Source: Candidatus Poribacteria bacterium
GTDB lineage: Bacteria; Poribacteria; WGA-4E; WGA-3G
Reading direction: 5' to 3'
DNA length: 64,000 nt
Assembly: GCA_028820845.1 (NCBI GenBank)
Contig: JAPPII010000074.1
Span: forward strand, 1-64,000
Both the position numbers and the translations under genes were made by a program. Below, in pieces: positions 35,347-43,226 of the stretch. Positions within the stretch are counted from its first letter, which is position 1. Every line of letters begins with the position of its first letter. The notes under the pieces were generated by a model, which saw only the letters and a list, made by a program, of their open reading frames with translations, was not told the origin of the DNA and did not search any database.

Positions 35347-35928
35347 CTATTCCCCTATTCCCGCTTTAATGAGTAATTTTTTCATCTTTTGCCGAGCACG
35401 GTGGATGAGTGCTTTCACGGCACCCACTGAGCAGCCGAGGATTTCTGAAACCTCTTCGTAGCGTAAATCTTGATAAGTCACGAGTGTCAGTGCCACGCGT
35501 TGGTTTTCTGGTAGCTGTGCAAATGCTTTACGTATAATTTGTTGCTGTTCCTTTTTCTCTAATAGAACATCGGGCATATAACGAGTATCGCGCATTATAT
35601 CTGTATGATAGACATCTTCGCCTTCCTCAACAAGGTCTTCAAGGTAGTACGTATTGCGTCGTGAACGGTTTCGCACCTCGTTTCGACACAAATTAGTGGC
35701 GATGGTGTAGAGCCAACTTTTAAACGATGCCCTCGGTTCATAACGACTTGCGCTTTTAAAGACCCTTAGGAACGTTTCTTGCGAGAGGTCTTCGGCGCGG
35801 TGGTAGTCATTAAGGGAGCGATGGATGTAGTTAATCAACGGATTTTGATAGCGTCTGACCAACAACTCGAACGCGCTCATATCCCCTTTACAACATTTCA
35901 TCATCAAATCTTCGTCTGAAACAAACAT
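35347..35928 (-). CDS. ECF-type RNA polymerase sigma factor
   Basis: A 193-aa sigma-70 family member with only regions 2 and 4. Region 2 is seen in RAEDLSQETFLRVFKSA and FKSWLYTIATNLCRNEVR. Region 4 is LPENQRVALTLVTYQDLRYEE, then VSEILGCSVGAVKALIHRAR, a typical helix-turn-helix that reads the -35 element. The next gene on the strand is a zinc-finger anti-sigma factor, forming a classical pair. The shared leader upstream of both may be the autoregulated promoter. Confidence 0.95.
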   Translation of the reverse strand: MFVSDEDLMMKCCKGDMSAFELLVRRYQNPLINYIHRSLNDYHRAEDLSQETFLRVFKSASRYEPRASFKSWLYTIATNLCRNEVRNRSRRNTYYLEDLVEEGEDVYHTDIMRDTRYMPDVLLEKKEQQQIIRKAFAQLPENQRVALTLVTYQDLRYEEVSEILGCSVGAVKALIHRARQKMKKLLIKAGIGE

Positions 35929-35938
35929 TTTTCTATTG

Positions 35939-35991
35939 TTCCTTGCGGTGCGTTTAGGCGTGATTTACGGTAAGGCATCTTTCCGTAGACC
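35939..35991 (-). promoter_or_regulatory. leader element shared with the anti-sigma gene (sigma copy)
   Basis: Minus-strand GGGTCTACGGAAAG and CCGCAAGGAACAAT blocks, directly before the sigma ATG. Paired with the copy at 35231-35284; see there. Confidence 0.55.
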
Positions 35992-36013
35992 CAGCCCGGC
36001 GCGATACTTGGGC

Positions 36014-36571
36014 TTACGCGCGCTGGTCAAGAGATGAATGAAGGTTCAACTTAAGGCGCATCGCAGTTTTGTAGGCAGTGACTGCCTCGCGTCGCTTTCC
36101 TTGGAATGTATAGACTGCCCCAAGTTCGGAGTGTAATTCCGGGTGATTTGGGATGAAACGGATAGCGCGTGTGTAAACGTCAACCGCTTCATCGTAGCGT
36201 TTAAGCAAACGATAGGTTGCTGCGAGATTTAGATGTGCTGTTGCTTCGCTCGGTTCGCATGCCACCGCCATCTTGTAAGCGTCTATCGCGTTTTCGTACG
36301 CCTCAATCATAAAATAAGCCAGGCCGAGATGGAAATGTGCCTCCGCCGATTCACGATTATGTTGAATTACCTGCTGGAATTCTTCAATCGCTTTTCCGAA
36401 ATCTCGTGCTTTTAAAGCATCCGCGCCCTGTTTCAGATGTTTCGCGACGGTTTGGTGCGTGTGAATATCAACACGTCCCCGCTGGATGAGTTCCTTTTGC
36501 AAGCCGCTGGAAGATACCTCAGCGTCATCAGATGTTAGCGCGCGTCCTGCATCAGTTTTTCTGTCTTTCAT
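36014..36571 (-). CDS. tetratricopeptide repeat protein
   Basis: A 185-aa soluble protein with an arginine/serine-rich N-terminus followed by about three to four TPR units, such as AKDFGKAIEEFQQVIQHNRE, AEAHFHLGLAYFMIEAYENA and AATYRLLKRYDEAVDVYTRA. TPR arrays mediate protein-protein contacts. It lies between the ECF sigma unit and the FGE-like gene on the same strand and could be part of either. No signal peptide is visible, so a cytoplasmic scaffold is likely. Confidence 0.88.
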   Translation of the reverse strand: MKDRKTDAGRALTSDDAEVSSSGLQKELIQRGRVDIHTHQTVAKHLKQGADALKARDFGKAIEEFQQVIQHNRESAEAHFHLGLAYFMIEAYENAIDAYKMAVACEPSEATAHLNLAATYRLLKRYDEAVDVYTRAIRFIPNHPELHSELGAVYTFQGKRREAVTAYKTAMRLKLNLHSSLDQRA

Positions 36572-36614
36572 GCTGCTTTCCCTATAAGCAGAAGGCTGGA
36601 TTCACTGTCTAATC

Positions 36615-37520
36615 TTACTGCGCGATGCGGAATCCAATCACGAACTCTGCGTATCCGTTGCTGAAGAAATCGTAACTCGTGCAAGTGCTATAGTCGTGAT
36701 TGTAATACCATGCACCCCCACATGCTACACGAAAATTCTCATCATCATCGTAAGCCGTGTCTGTCCACTCCCAGACGTTGCCGACCATATCGTAGCATCC
36801 AAAAGGACTCACACCGTCTCTGAATGCAACGACCGGGGTTGTCGTTCCCGCGCCAAGTTCAGCCGTATTGCATCGCGGTTTGTCAATTTCATAGCCCCAC
36901 GGAAAGAGCCTATCATCGGGACCGCGTGCAGCGTATTGCCATTCCTGAAACGTCGGCAATCTACCACCGGCATAACCGGCGTACGCTTCTGCTTCTTCAC
37001 ACGTAACCCACACAACAGGATGATCGCCTCTGTTTTCTGGATACCTACCGTCCGTCCAGTCCTGCGGAGGTGTATGTCCAGTATCCTGAACGAACCGTTC
37101 ATATTGCGCGTTGGTTACAGGATAGACCCCTATCCTAAATTCATCAACTTCTAACGGTGCGCGTTCCTCACCGATACAGGCGATGCCGGCAGGGATATAA
37201 ACAGTTGCATCTAACGCTTGTAGTGCCGCCTCTCGGACCTTCTCATCTTCATGTCCAAGTGCGTAACCGAGTGGCGAGATAACTTCCCCAACCGGTGGTG
37301 TTGTCAATTCCGGCATCGCCTCCCAACTGAGATCGGTGCTGAGTAGGATCCGAGCTGCGTCAGATAGCGATGCGTCGAAGTGCCATGTCCAGTAATCTTG
37401 GCATAGTTTTTGGAAGGCATCCGGCGCGTTGCTTTCTAAGAGGGCAATGCGAGATTCTTTTGGCTTTGTGATATTCAGGATATTTTTCGTTGAAACGCCG
37501 TTGGTGCTTTCCATGTTCAT
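36615..37520 (-). CDS. formylglycine-generating-enzyme-like (SUMF1/DUF323) domain protein
   Basis: A 301-aa protein. After an N-terminal helical region of about 120 residues it contains the FGE-sulfatase fold: FRIGVYPVTNAQYERFVQDTGH, HPVVWVTCEEAEAYAGYAGG, RLPTFQEWQYAARGP, DMVGNVWEWTDTAY and the closing FVIGFRIAQ. The conserved 'RGGSW' is CGGAW here, and a second cysteine follows in STCTSYDF. The family includes sulfatase activators, EgtB-like sulfoxide synthases and non-enzymatic ligand binders; no sulfatase gene lies nearby, so the role is open. The start could be either of two close ATG codons (residues 1 or 3). Confidence 0.85.
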   Translation of the reverse strand: MNMESTNGVSTKNILNITKPKESRIALLESNAPDAFQKLCQDYWTWHFDASLSDAARILLSTDLSWEAMPELTTPPVGEVISPLGYALGHEDEKVREAALQALDATVYIPAGIACIGEERAPLEVDEFRIGVYPVTNAQYERFVQDTGHTPPQDWTDGRYPENRGDHPVVWVTCEEAEAYAGYAGGRLPTFQEWQYAARGPDDRLFPWGYEIDKPRCNTAELGAGTTTPVVAFRDGVSPFGCYDMVGNVWEWTDTAYDDDENFRVACGGAWYYNHDYSTCTSYDFFSNGYAEFVIGFRIAQ

Positions 37521-37553
37521 TATGATAGCATAAAGAGATCGTTTTTTGCAAGC

Positions 37554-38258
37554 CTAATCCAACCCTAAAATTTTGGGGATTTCAGCCAACGAAGCCACCT
37601 CGTAATCGGGTTGCGTTTCTGTATCATTCGGGACCCCTTCACGATTGAGCCAGACAGAAGGCGCGCCAACGTTCTTTGCACCCGCAACATCGTTTTCGAG
37701 AGAGTCTCCTACATGTAGCATTTGCGTCAATTCACAGCCTGCGCGTTCTGCGGTAATCTCGAAGATTTTTGGATGAGGCTTCTCGACCTGCACATCTTGG
37801 GAAAAAACAACGAAAGCAAAACGTCCGTCGAGTCCACAGCGTTCTGGATAGGTGTTCCCGTTCGAGAGCAATCCGAGTTTGAAATGCGGTGCCAGAATGT
37901 CGAAAGTCGGGACGACATCAGGATATAACTCTATGTCTTCAAACCGATGTTTCCGATATATCGCATTCAGATGGGCAGCGAGTTCTTTATCTGGGCAACC
38001 GACGTGTTCGAGCGTCCGCTCAAATGCGCCTCGCCGAATTTCTTCTAAGCTCCAGACTTTACCCTTCACCTCTTCGGCAAATTGTTCACGAATCGCAATC
38101 ATTTCGTCGATTGTCAGGTTTAGGACGCGCGGCGTCGGTCGCTGTTTCTGCAGCGCCGCGAGTGTATGTTTGAGGGAATGACGCATGACTTTATGGAAGT
38201 CCCACAAGGTCATGTCGCCGTCAAAAGAGATTGCCGAAATTTGCAAGATGTCCTCCAT
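37554..38258 (-). CDS. HAD-superfamily hydrolase
   Basis: A 234-aa phosphatase-type HAD protein. Motif I is ISFDGDMTLWD (DxDxT), with the nucleophile aspartate in the first position; motif II is the LGLLSNGN strand, motif III the lysine in VEKPHPKIF, motif IV GDSLENDVAGAKNVG. Such proteins cleave phosphate from small metabolites; the cap region is of the C1 helical type. It ends 33 bp before the FGE-like start and begins 7 bp after the NTF2-like gene on the same strand, so the genes are likely cotranscribed. Confidence 0.93.
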   Translation of the reverse strand: MEDILQISAISFDGDMTLWDFHKVMRHSLKHTLAALQKQRPTPRVLNLTIDEMIAIREQFAEEVKGKVWSLEEIRRGAFERTLEHVGCPDKELAAHLNAIYRKHRFEDIELYPDVVPTFDILAPHFKLGLLSNGNTYPERCGLDGRFAFVVFSQDVQVEKPHPKIFEITAERAGCELTQMLHVGDSLENDVAGAKNVGAPSVWLNREGVPNDTETQPDYEVASLAEIPKILGLD

Positions 38259-38264
38259 TAGAGA

Positions 38265-38651
38265 TTAGGATACCGGAACGCCGATAGAGGCGTGAATCTG
38301 GGCGAACTTCCATGATGCGTCAGTCTTTTCCAAGACCCCCGTCATCCGCATCACGAATTCCTCCGGTGTACCTTGCCATCTGAGTCGCCAGACTTGGCGC
38401 GTGTAGAACCACGCGGCAGCGTCGCGTTCCTGCACATCGAGGTTAATAAACGTGATGCTGAAATCCTCAGTGCTTGCAACGTGATTTTGGTAATACGCGG
38501 CGATTTCTGCACTGCCCTCAATAACTTCATCAGCATCGGTGCCAATCTTGACGTAATGGGAAGCAGGCAGCATCATTGCAATGAGGGTTTCAGCATCTCT
38601 GGCAACGAGTGCGTCAAAATACGCTTGGACGGTATCATGCACATTCGGCAT
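38265..38651 (-). CDS. NTF2-like / SnoaL-type protein
   Basis: A 128-aa alpha+beta barrel protein: VQAYFDALVARDAETLIAMM, IEGSAEIAAYYQNHV and the closing VLEKTDASWKFAQIHASIG match the ketosteroid-isomerase / DUF4440-like pattern. I start it at the ATG at 38651 because CACAGGAATC lies eight bases before it; an upstream in-frame ATG lacks a ribosome-binding site. It overlaps the TenA/CADD-like gene by 17 bp, indicating coupling. The family covers enzymes and ligand-binding proteins; no active site is assigned. Confidence 0.82.
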   Translation of the reverse strand: MPNVHDTVQAYFDALVARDAETLIAMMLPASHYVKIGTDADEVIEGSAEIAAYYQNHVASTEDFSITFINLDVQERDAAAWFYTRQVWRLRWQGTPEEFVMRMTGVLEKTDASWKFAQIHASIGVPVS

Positions 38652-39225
38652 CGTGGATTCCTGTGAGTGCGTTCCATAAAGCGACACTCATCTGTTCACA
38701 CGCTTGGATAACGGTGGCGTGTGACTCCGATGGCAATTCAGCGATTCGCTCAAGCAGCATCTCCGCTTCATGGTCGTTGTGCGCATGCGTTTCAAAATAC
38801 GTTTCTACTGTTTTCGGGAGTTGGTAGAACGCTTTCAGCCCTACTAATTTCGATTGCGCTGTTGCCGGTTGCTGTGCCTCAAAGGCATAGAGGGCACCGA
38901 GTGCCGTAGTGCGTTCGGAGAAGAGTTCGTTTGCGGTTTCGACAAGGGTTTTCACCTCCGGAATCTCTGCGTCAGAAATGGTCGTGTCGAGTCCGATCGC
39001 GAAGTCAGCCCACAAGTCGATGTGTTCGATCTCTTCTGCTGCAGTTTCGGCATCCCCGACGGCTTCCCATCCATCCGGCACGGTGGATATGAAAGCACCG
39101 TACTCACTGGCATAGGAACGCAGTGCGCTGAGTGGCAATTCGCCAGTGCTCCACGCTTGATAAAATGGGTGATTAAGCAGATTATGGTCTGTGATTTTAC
39201 TGTCTAATGCGTGTTTGAAATCCAT
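38635..39225 (-). CDS. TenA / CADD-like haem-oxygenase-fold protein
   Basis: A protein of about 196 aa with an all-helical haem-oxygenase-like fold. It opens LLNHPFYQAWSTGELPLSALR, a close match to the TenA/PqqC/CADD N-terminus. Possible metal or substrate ligands are EEIEHIDLWADF, YAFEAQQPATAQSK and FETHAHNDHEAEML, with acidic and histidine residues placed as in diiron members such as CADD, which makes p-aminobenzoate. Iron dependence is inferred. The ATG at 39225 (GGAG 11 bases upstream) is preferred to a GTG at 39273 with no ribosome-binding site. Confidence 0.78.
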   Translation of the reverse strand: MDFKHALDSKITDHNLLNHPFYQAWSTGELPLSALRSYASEYGAFISTVPDGWEAVGDAETAAEEIEHIDLWADFAIGLDTTISDAEIPEVKTLVETANELFSERTTALGALYAFEAQQPATAQSKLVGLKAFYQLPKTVETYFETHAHNDHEAEMLLERIAELPSESHATVIQACEQMSVALWNALTGIHDAECA

Positions 39226-39437
39226 CAAATTGGTTACTCCGTTTCTTTTTTTCTGGGTAAAATTCAACAGCACGGCGTTGTCTTTAGGGACTGGTGAACC
39301 TGAAACCGAAAGGAGCCGTCTGTGAGATGTTTTTAGTATAACATAGGGTGGGTATCGGTGTCAAGAAACGGTTATCAATTTCTTATTTGTAGGAGGGGTT
39401 TGGAACCCCGACTGCTGACAACCAGATAAAAATCATT

Positions 39438-39465
39438 TTGAATTAAACGAGAAATTTGATATAAT
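39438..39465 (+). promoter_or_regulatory. candidate sigma-70 promoter
   Basis: TTGAAT (39438-39443), 16-bp spacer, perfect TATAAT (39460-39465). It would read into the small membrane-protein operon starting at 39646. The rest of the 420-bp spacer (39226-39645) holds a GGGGTTTGGAACCCC hairpin near 39400 and the family A repeat, but no gene. Confidence 0.5.
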
Positions 39466-39525
39466 AATCTTATACCATTTCTAAAAGTTTATCTCGCATT
39501 AACCGAACCCACTCACGTCACACCC

Positions 39526-39552
39526 GGTAGGTGCGGTTTCTAACCGCACCGA
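39526..39552. repeat. intergenic palindromic repeat, family A copy 2
   Basis: Identical over 27 bp to 5694-5720 (GGTGCGGTT-TCT-AACCGCACC core). It lies in the 5' leader of the following operon, where the hairpin could act on the mRNA. Confidence 0.85.
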
Positions 39553-39645
39553 GCAGTGCTGAAAAATAGCCAACCTTTTAAGAGGAATTATCAATTAGAA
39601 TTGGTATTAGTTAGTCGGAGGCACTGTTTGCTGAAGAGGATTACT

Positions 39646-39987
39646 ATGACTGAAGAACAAAGATCCATCTTCGATCTTGCAGAATCACTGACCGATATAG
39701 CACGATCAGACGCGTTGCAAAGTGTCTCAGGATGGCGATGGACAGTATTCGGTGTGATTCTCGGTATTGTGCCTGCTATTAATGTCATCCTATTGGGTGT
39801 ATTCACCGTTATTGTAAGTGTCTTGACCCCCAACATAGATTTGTCATCGTCGAAACGATTGGCGTTTTATTTCCAAAATCCGGCGTGCTATACAGCAGAA
39901 TACCGAAAAACAGCAAAAAGGTTGCGGTGCATGCGGACGCTCTATGGATGGCTTGCTGGTGTTATTATTTTAAATTTCTTCTTTTGA
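39646..39987 (+). CDS. small membrane protein with two predicted spans
   Basis: A 113-aa protein starting at MTEEQRSIFDLAESL, with GAGGA about six bases before the ATG. Two hydrophobic helices (WTVFGVILGIVPAINVILLGVF and LYGWLAGVIILNFFF) flank a basic central loop. I do not recognise the family. It is 19 bp before the DUF202 gene and probably in one operon with it. Confidence 0.7.
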   Translation: MTEEQRSIFDLAESLTDIARSDALQSVSGWRWTVFGVILGIVPAINVILLGVFTVIVSVLTPNIDLSSSKRLAFYFQNPACYTAEYRKTAKRLRCMRTLYGWLAGVIILNFFF

Positions 39988-40006
39988 CGGGGAAAGAGAG
40001 ACACGA

Positions 40007-40333
40007 ATGGTAGATGAATCGAGACCTTATACAGGTTTAGAAGACCAGCTTATCTTACGAGATCATCTCGCTGCGGATCGGACTATCCTCGCAAATGAGC
40101 GGACTTTCCTCGCGTATATCCGTACGGCGTTGACGCTGTTCGTGGCAGGTTTATCCTTCGTGCATCTCAAGATATTCGATTCACACATTGTTGAGGTGAT
40201 TGGTGTTATTTTCATTTTATTGGGCATTGTTACTTTTTTTTTGGGACTCGTCAGATACAAGCGGATGCAGGGACTGATTCGTAAAATTAAACAAGAAGAA
40301 CTGAAAGCATTAGAGGAAAAGAATTCACCATGA
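40007..40333 (+). CDS. DUF202 family membrane protein
   Basis: A 108-aa protein. DHLAADRTILANERTFLAY, then RTALTLFVAGL, is the diagnostic opening of DUF202 (YidH-like) proteins, and two membrane helices follow, then a basic, helical C-terminus. The exact role of the family is unknown. Its stop overlaps the next start by four bases (ATGA), which indicates translational coupling with the dehydrogenase. Confidence 0.9.
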   Translation: MVDESRPYTGLEDQLILRDHLAADRTILANERTFLAYIRTALTLFVAGLSFVHLKIFDSHIVEVIGVIFILLGIVTFFLGLVRYKRMQGLIRKIKQEELKALEEKNSP

Positions 40334-41355
40334 GAATAAGAGAAGTTGTTGTAACCGGTCAGAACCAAGTCGAACTACAAACTGCCGATATAGACGCACC
40401 AAAGCTCGCTGCCAACGAGCTCCTGATAGACACGGAATATACGTTTATCAGTAGCGGAACGGAACTTGCGAACTACACCGGCAGAGAACCGAAGGTTTTT
40501 CAAAAAGGTGAATGGTGTGAATATCCGTGGCGTTCCGGCTATGCGAATGTCGGCATCGTCCGTGAAGTGGGTGCCGGTGTTACCCGTGCTGCACCGGGGG
40601 ATCGGGTTTTTACTTACGGACGGCACGCTTCGACAATTTCCTATTCACAGGACCGGTTGGTCGCGCCTGTCAAGCAAGCCATGGATCCGGCTGTCGTTGC
40701 GGCATCGCGGATGGCGGGTGTTGCTATGACTGCGATTGTTGTCGGTGAAATTGGTGCGAATCCATGGGTTGTTGTTTTTGGATTAGGACTCGTTGGGAAT
40801 TTGGCATCGCAGATGTTTCGGATTCACGGGTGCCGTGTTATTGGTGTAGACCCGGTAGCGGAGAGACGCAAACTTGCCGAGCGGTGTGGGCTTGAATGGA
40901 CTGTCGGCGGTAGTGCTGACGAAGCACAAGCGGAGATTCAGGAGATTACGGACGGTGATCTCGGCAATATTACCGTTGATGCTGTCGGGCATAGTGCCGT
41001 CGTTATGCAGGCACTTAAGGCAACGGCTAATCACGGGCAAATCATCATCCTCGGTTCACCGCGTGTTAGGGTCGATGGCAATCTAACGGAACTGCTCTCC
41101 GACACGCATTTGCGGTGGATTACTATTCGTGGGGCATTAGAATGGTGCGTTCCGATGTATCCTGACATCGGCAACAGGACTTCTCAATGGAGTAAGCAGC
41201 AAACCATTTTTGACTGGATGGCACGTGGGCAGCTGCACGTTGCGCCACTAATCTCTCACCGACTCAAACCGGAGCAAATTAAGCAGGCTTACGACGGCCT
41301 CCTCAATGAACCGAATATATATACAGGGGTTGTTTTAGATTGGACCTCGGACTAA
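40330..41355 (+). CDS. medium-chain zinc-type dehydrogenase (BchC/threonine-dehydrogenase-like)
   Basis: A 341-aa MDR-family oxidoreductase: N-terminal GroES-like domain (EYTFISSGTELANYTG, SGYANVGIVREVGAGV, PGDRVFTYGRHAS) and a Rossmann domain with VVVFGLGLVGNLASQM for NAD(P). The usual catalytic-zinc cysteine early in the chain is replaced by SSGTE, as in the zinc-poor branch that includes bacteriochlorophyllide dehydrogenase-like proteins. It is coupled to the DUF202 gene. Substrate unknown; zinc dependence is doubtful. Confidence 0.86.
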   Translation: MRIREVVVTGQNQVELQTADIDAPKLAANELLIDTEYTFISSGTELANYTGREPKVFQKGEWCEYPWRSGYANVGIVREVGAGVTRAAPGDRVFTYGRHASTISYSQDRLVAPVKQAMDPAVVAASRMAGVAMTAIVVGEIGANPWVVVFGLGLVGNLASQMFRIHGCRVIGVDPVAERRKLAERCGLEWTVGGSADEAQAEIQEITDGDLGNITVDAVGHSAVVMQALKATANHGQIIILGSPRVRVDGNLTELLSDTHLRWITIRGALEWCVPMYPDIGNRTSQWSKQQTIFDWMARGQLHVAPLISHRLKPEQIKQAYDGLLNEPNIYTGVVLDWTSD

Positions 41356-41379
41356 ATTGGTAATCAGGAGAGAAATATT

Positions 41380-42270
41380 ATGGGAAAAACAGCACTGTTC
41401 CAGAACTGCATCCAATCTGAATTGCCGCCAGGACTCAAGTCAAGGCTGGATAAGAGGCAAGTGACAGATATGGCGTTCTCACCCGATGGCACGCGACTCG
41501 CTGCCGGGGGCGATGGACGTATCTGGATATACGACGTGGCAAGTGGCGCGCAATTCGCGATGCTTTCAGGCTATACAGAAAACATCCGCGCATTGGCGTT
41601 TGCGCCGAATAACACGCTACTTGCCAGTGGAAGCGAAGACAATACACTCCGACTCTGGGATACTGCCACGGCGCGTGAAGTATTGACACTTGCTGGGGAT
41701 TCCAATTTAGTGCAGGCATTGGCGGCTTCGTCACCTGATGGTGTACCGCTACCGAGTTGGGACCCACGGACAGAGAGGCTCCTTGCTACCTCTAATGAAA
41801 ATCCTGGGCGTGTGAGAAGTTTAGCCTTTTCACCCGACGGCACAACCCTCGCAAGCGGTAGTGCCGATGGGCGGATACGATTGTGGGAAGTGGAGACGGG
41901 CGCAATCTTGACATCTTTCTCAGTGCATGATGGACTCGTCTTGGCTTTGGCGTTTTCCGCCAATGGTGAAATTCTCGCAAGTGGCGGTTCGGATACACTC
42001 GTTCGGTTGTGGGATTTAGACAGCCATCGTTTGCTCGCTAATTTGAGAGCGCATACTGATTCAATCAGTGCATTAGCGTTTTCTAATGACGGTGAAATTC
42101 TCGCAAGTGGCGGGCGGGATCGCTACCTACAATTATGGGATGCGCATACCAAAGAGCTTCTGTCAACATTTCCGGTCCAGGAAGGTGTTATTCGGGAGTT
42201 AACATTTTCACCGGATGGTGAGAAACTTATGTGTGCGACCCGTGAAGGTTTCCTGCTTATAAGGGAGTGA
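41380..42270 (+). CDS. WD40 repeat protein
   Basis: A 296-aa protein made almost entirely of about six WD40 blades, each with the pattern RALAFAPNNTLLASGSEDNTLRLWD and DDSISALAFSNDGEILASGG-type strands ending in LWD. No signal peptide is visible, so it is probably a cytoplasmic interaction platform. It follows the dehydrogenase by 24 bp. A six-blade propeller is unusual but the last blade may be completed by the C-terminus. Confidence 0.9.
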   Translation: MGKTALFQNCIQSELPPGLKSRLDKRQVTDMAFSPDGTRLAAGGDGRIWIYDVASGAQFAMLSGYTENIRALAFAPNNTLLASGSEDNTLRLWDTATAREVLTLAGDSNLVQALAASSPDGVPLPSWDPRTERLLATSNENPGRVRSLAFSPDGTTLASGSADGRIRLWEVETGAILTSFSVHDGLVLALAFSANGEILASGGSDTLVRLWDLDSHRLLANLRAHTDSISALAFSNDGEILASGGRDRYLQLWDAHTKELLSTFPVQEGVIRELTFSPDGEKLMCATREGFLLIRE

Positions 42271-42280
42271 CATATACACA

Positions 42281-42297
42281 CGGTAGGCGAGGTTTCA
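42281..42297. repeat. half-copy of the GGTAGGCGAGG repeat at a gene end
   Basis: GGTAGGCGAGGTTTC, the left arm of the element at 51973-52022, overlaps the stop codon of the convergent transglutaminase-like gene. It may be a truncated insertion that supplied that stop. Confidence 0.45.
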
Positions 42298-43182
42298 TGA
42301 GGATTCGGCTATCCGTTCACAATCTACTGCCACAGTTAATTCATGCGTGCCGCTGCCAAAGACAACCCCCTTGAGCGGTGTTACGTCCGCATAGTCTCTC
42401 CCCCAAGCTACAGTAATATGTCGATCTGTCGGTATTTGGTTATTTGTTGGATCGAAATCTATCCAACCGAATTGCGGAAGATAAACAGAAAACCAGGCAT
42501 GAGAAGCATCAGCACCCGCTAACGGTTTTTGGTCGGCTGGCGGGTCTGTCTCAATGTAGCCGCTAACATAACGCGCAGCGAGTCCTAAAGCGCGAAGGCA
42601 GCCAATACCGAGGTGCGCAAAGTCTTGGCAGACCCCGCGGCGGTGCTTTAGGACATCTACGAGCGGGGTAGCAATTGTCGTGAAGCCGGGATCATAGGTG
42701 AAATCAGTATAGAGGCGAGCGGTTAAATCTTCGACGGCTTCGAGGAGCGGTCGTCCATTGGTGAACGATTTTTCAGCGTAATCGTGAAGCTCAGGCATCA
42801 CTGGAACCATTGAGGACTTGAGGATATACTGACGCATCTCCAGAATTTCTGGATCTAAATCCGTGTGTAACTGCCGATGCGCCTCTTCCCAAGATAGGTG
42901 TTCCGCGAAATCTCGTTGTCGTTCTCTGCCTTTGACATCTACATGACTGGTAACTGTTATGGTGAGTTGGTTGTGGGGCTGCTGGATTGTGAAGTAGTAG
43001 ACGGTGTTTCCGAAAAAGTCTTTGCGTTCTCGACACTCCTTCGGTTCAGGTTCAACGGTGAATTGGCTGTCGCTGCACTCCTGATAGGCGAAGTTGCGCG
43101 GGGTCAGGCGTGCTTCGTTGTAACAGAGGTTCACCGGATGGGTATAACTGTATTCAGTTTTATGCGTAATTTGATAGTTCAT
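42295..43182 (-). CDS. transglutaminase-like protease-fold protein
   Basis: A 295-aa protein with an N-terminal Bact_transglu_N beta domain and a transglutaminase core. The triad is visible: C in HRRGVCQDFAHLGIG, H in ADASHAWFSVYLP, and D in GWIDFDPTNNQ. Bacterial members act mostly as peptidases or amide-bond transferases. It is the last of five minus-strand genes with ATP-grasp and alpha-E partners. In such clusters the protease is thought to process or cross-link the peptide made by the ATP-grasp ligase. Confidence 0.9.
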   Translation of the reverse strand: MNYQITHKTEYSYTHPVNLCYNEARLTPRNFAYQECSDSQFTVEPEPKECRERKDFFGNTVYYFTIQQPHNQLTITVTSHVDVKGRERQRDFAEHLSWEEAHRQLHTDLDPEILEMRQYILKSSMVPVMPELHDYAEKSFTNGRPLLEAVEDLTARLYTDFTYDPGFTTIATPLVDVLKHRRGVCQDFAHLGIGCLRALGLAARYVSGYIETDPPADQKPLAGADASHAWFSVYLPQFGWIDFDPTNNQIPTDRHITVAWGRDYADVTPLKGVVFGSGTHELTVAVDCERIAESS

Positions 43183-43184
43183 GT

Positions 43185-43226
43185 GAATAGCGAACCGCGA
43201 ATAGCGAACCGCGAATAGCGAACCGC
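43185..43226. repeat. three exact 14-bp tandem repeats
   Basis: GAATAGCGAACCGC is repeated three times without interruption between the transglutaminase-like and ATP-grasp genes; the last base touches the stop codon of the upstream gene. It may be a protein-binding iteron or replication-slippage product. Confidence 0.85.

Noticed and set aside
36615-37520. Sulfatase maturation enzyme
   Set aside because: No sulfatase nearby and the CGGAW context is not the canonical active-site arrangement; kept as an FGE-like protein only.
43185-43226. Possible CRISPR array
   Set aside because: Three back-to-back 14-bp units without spacers and no cas genes anywhere in the window.
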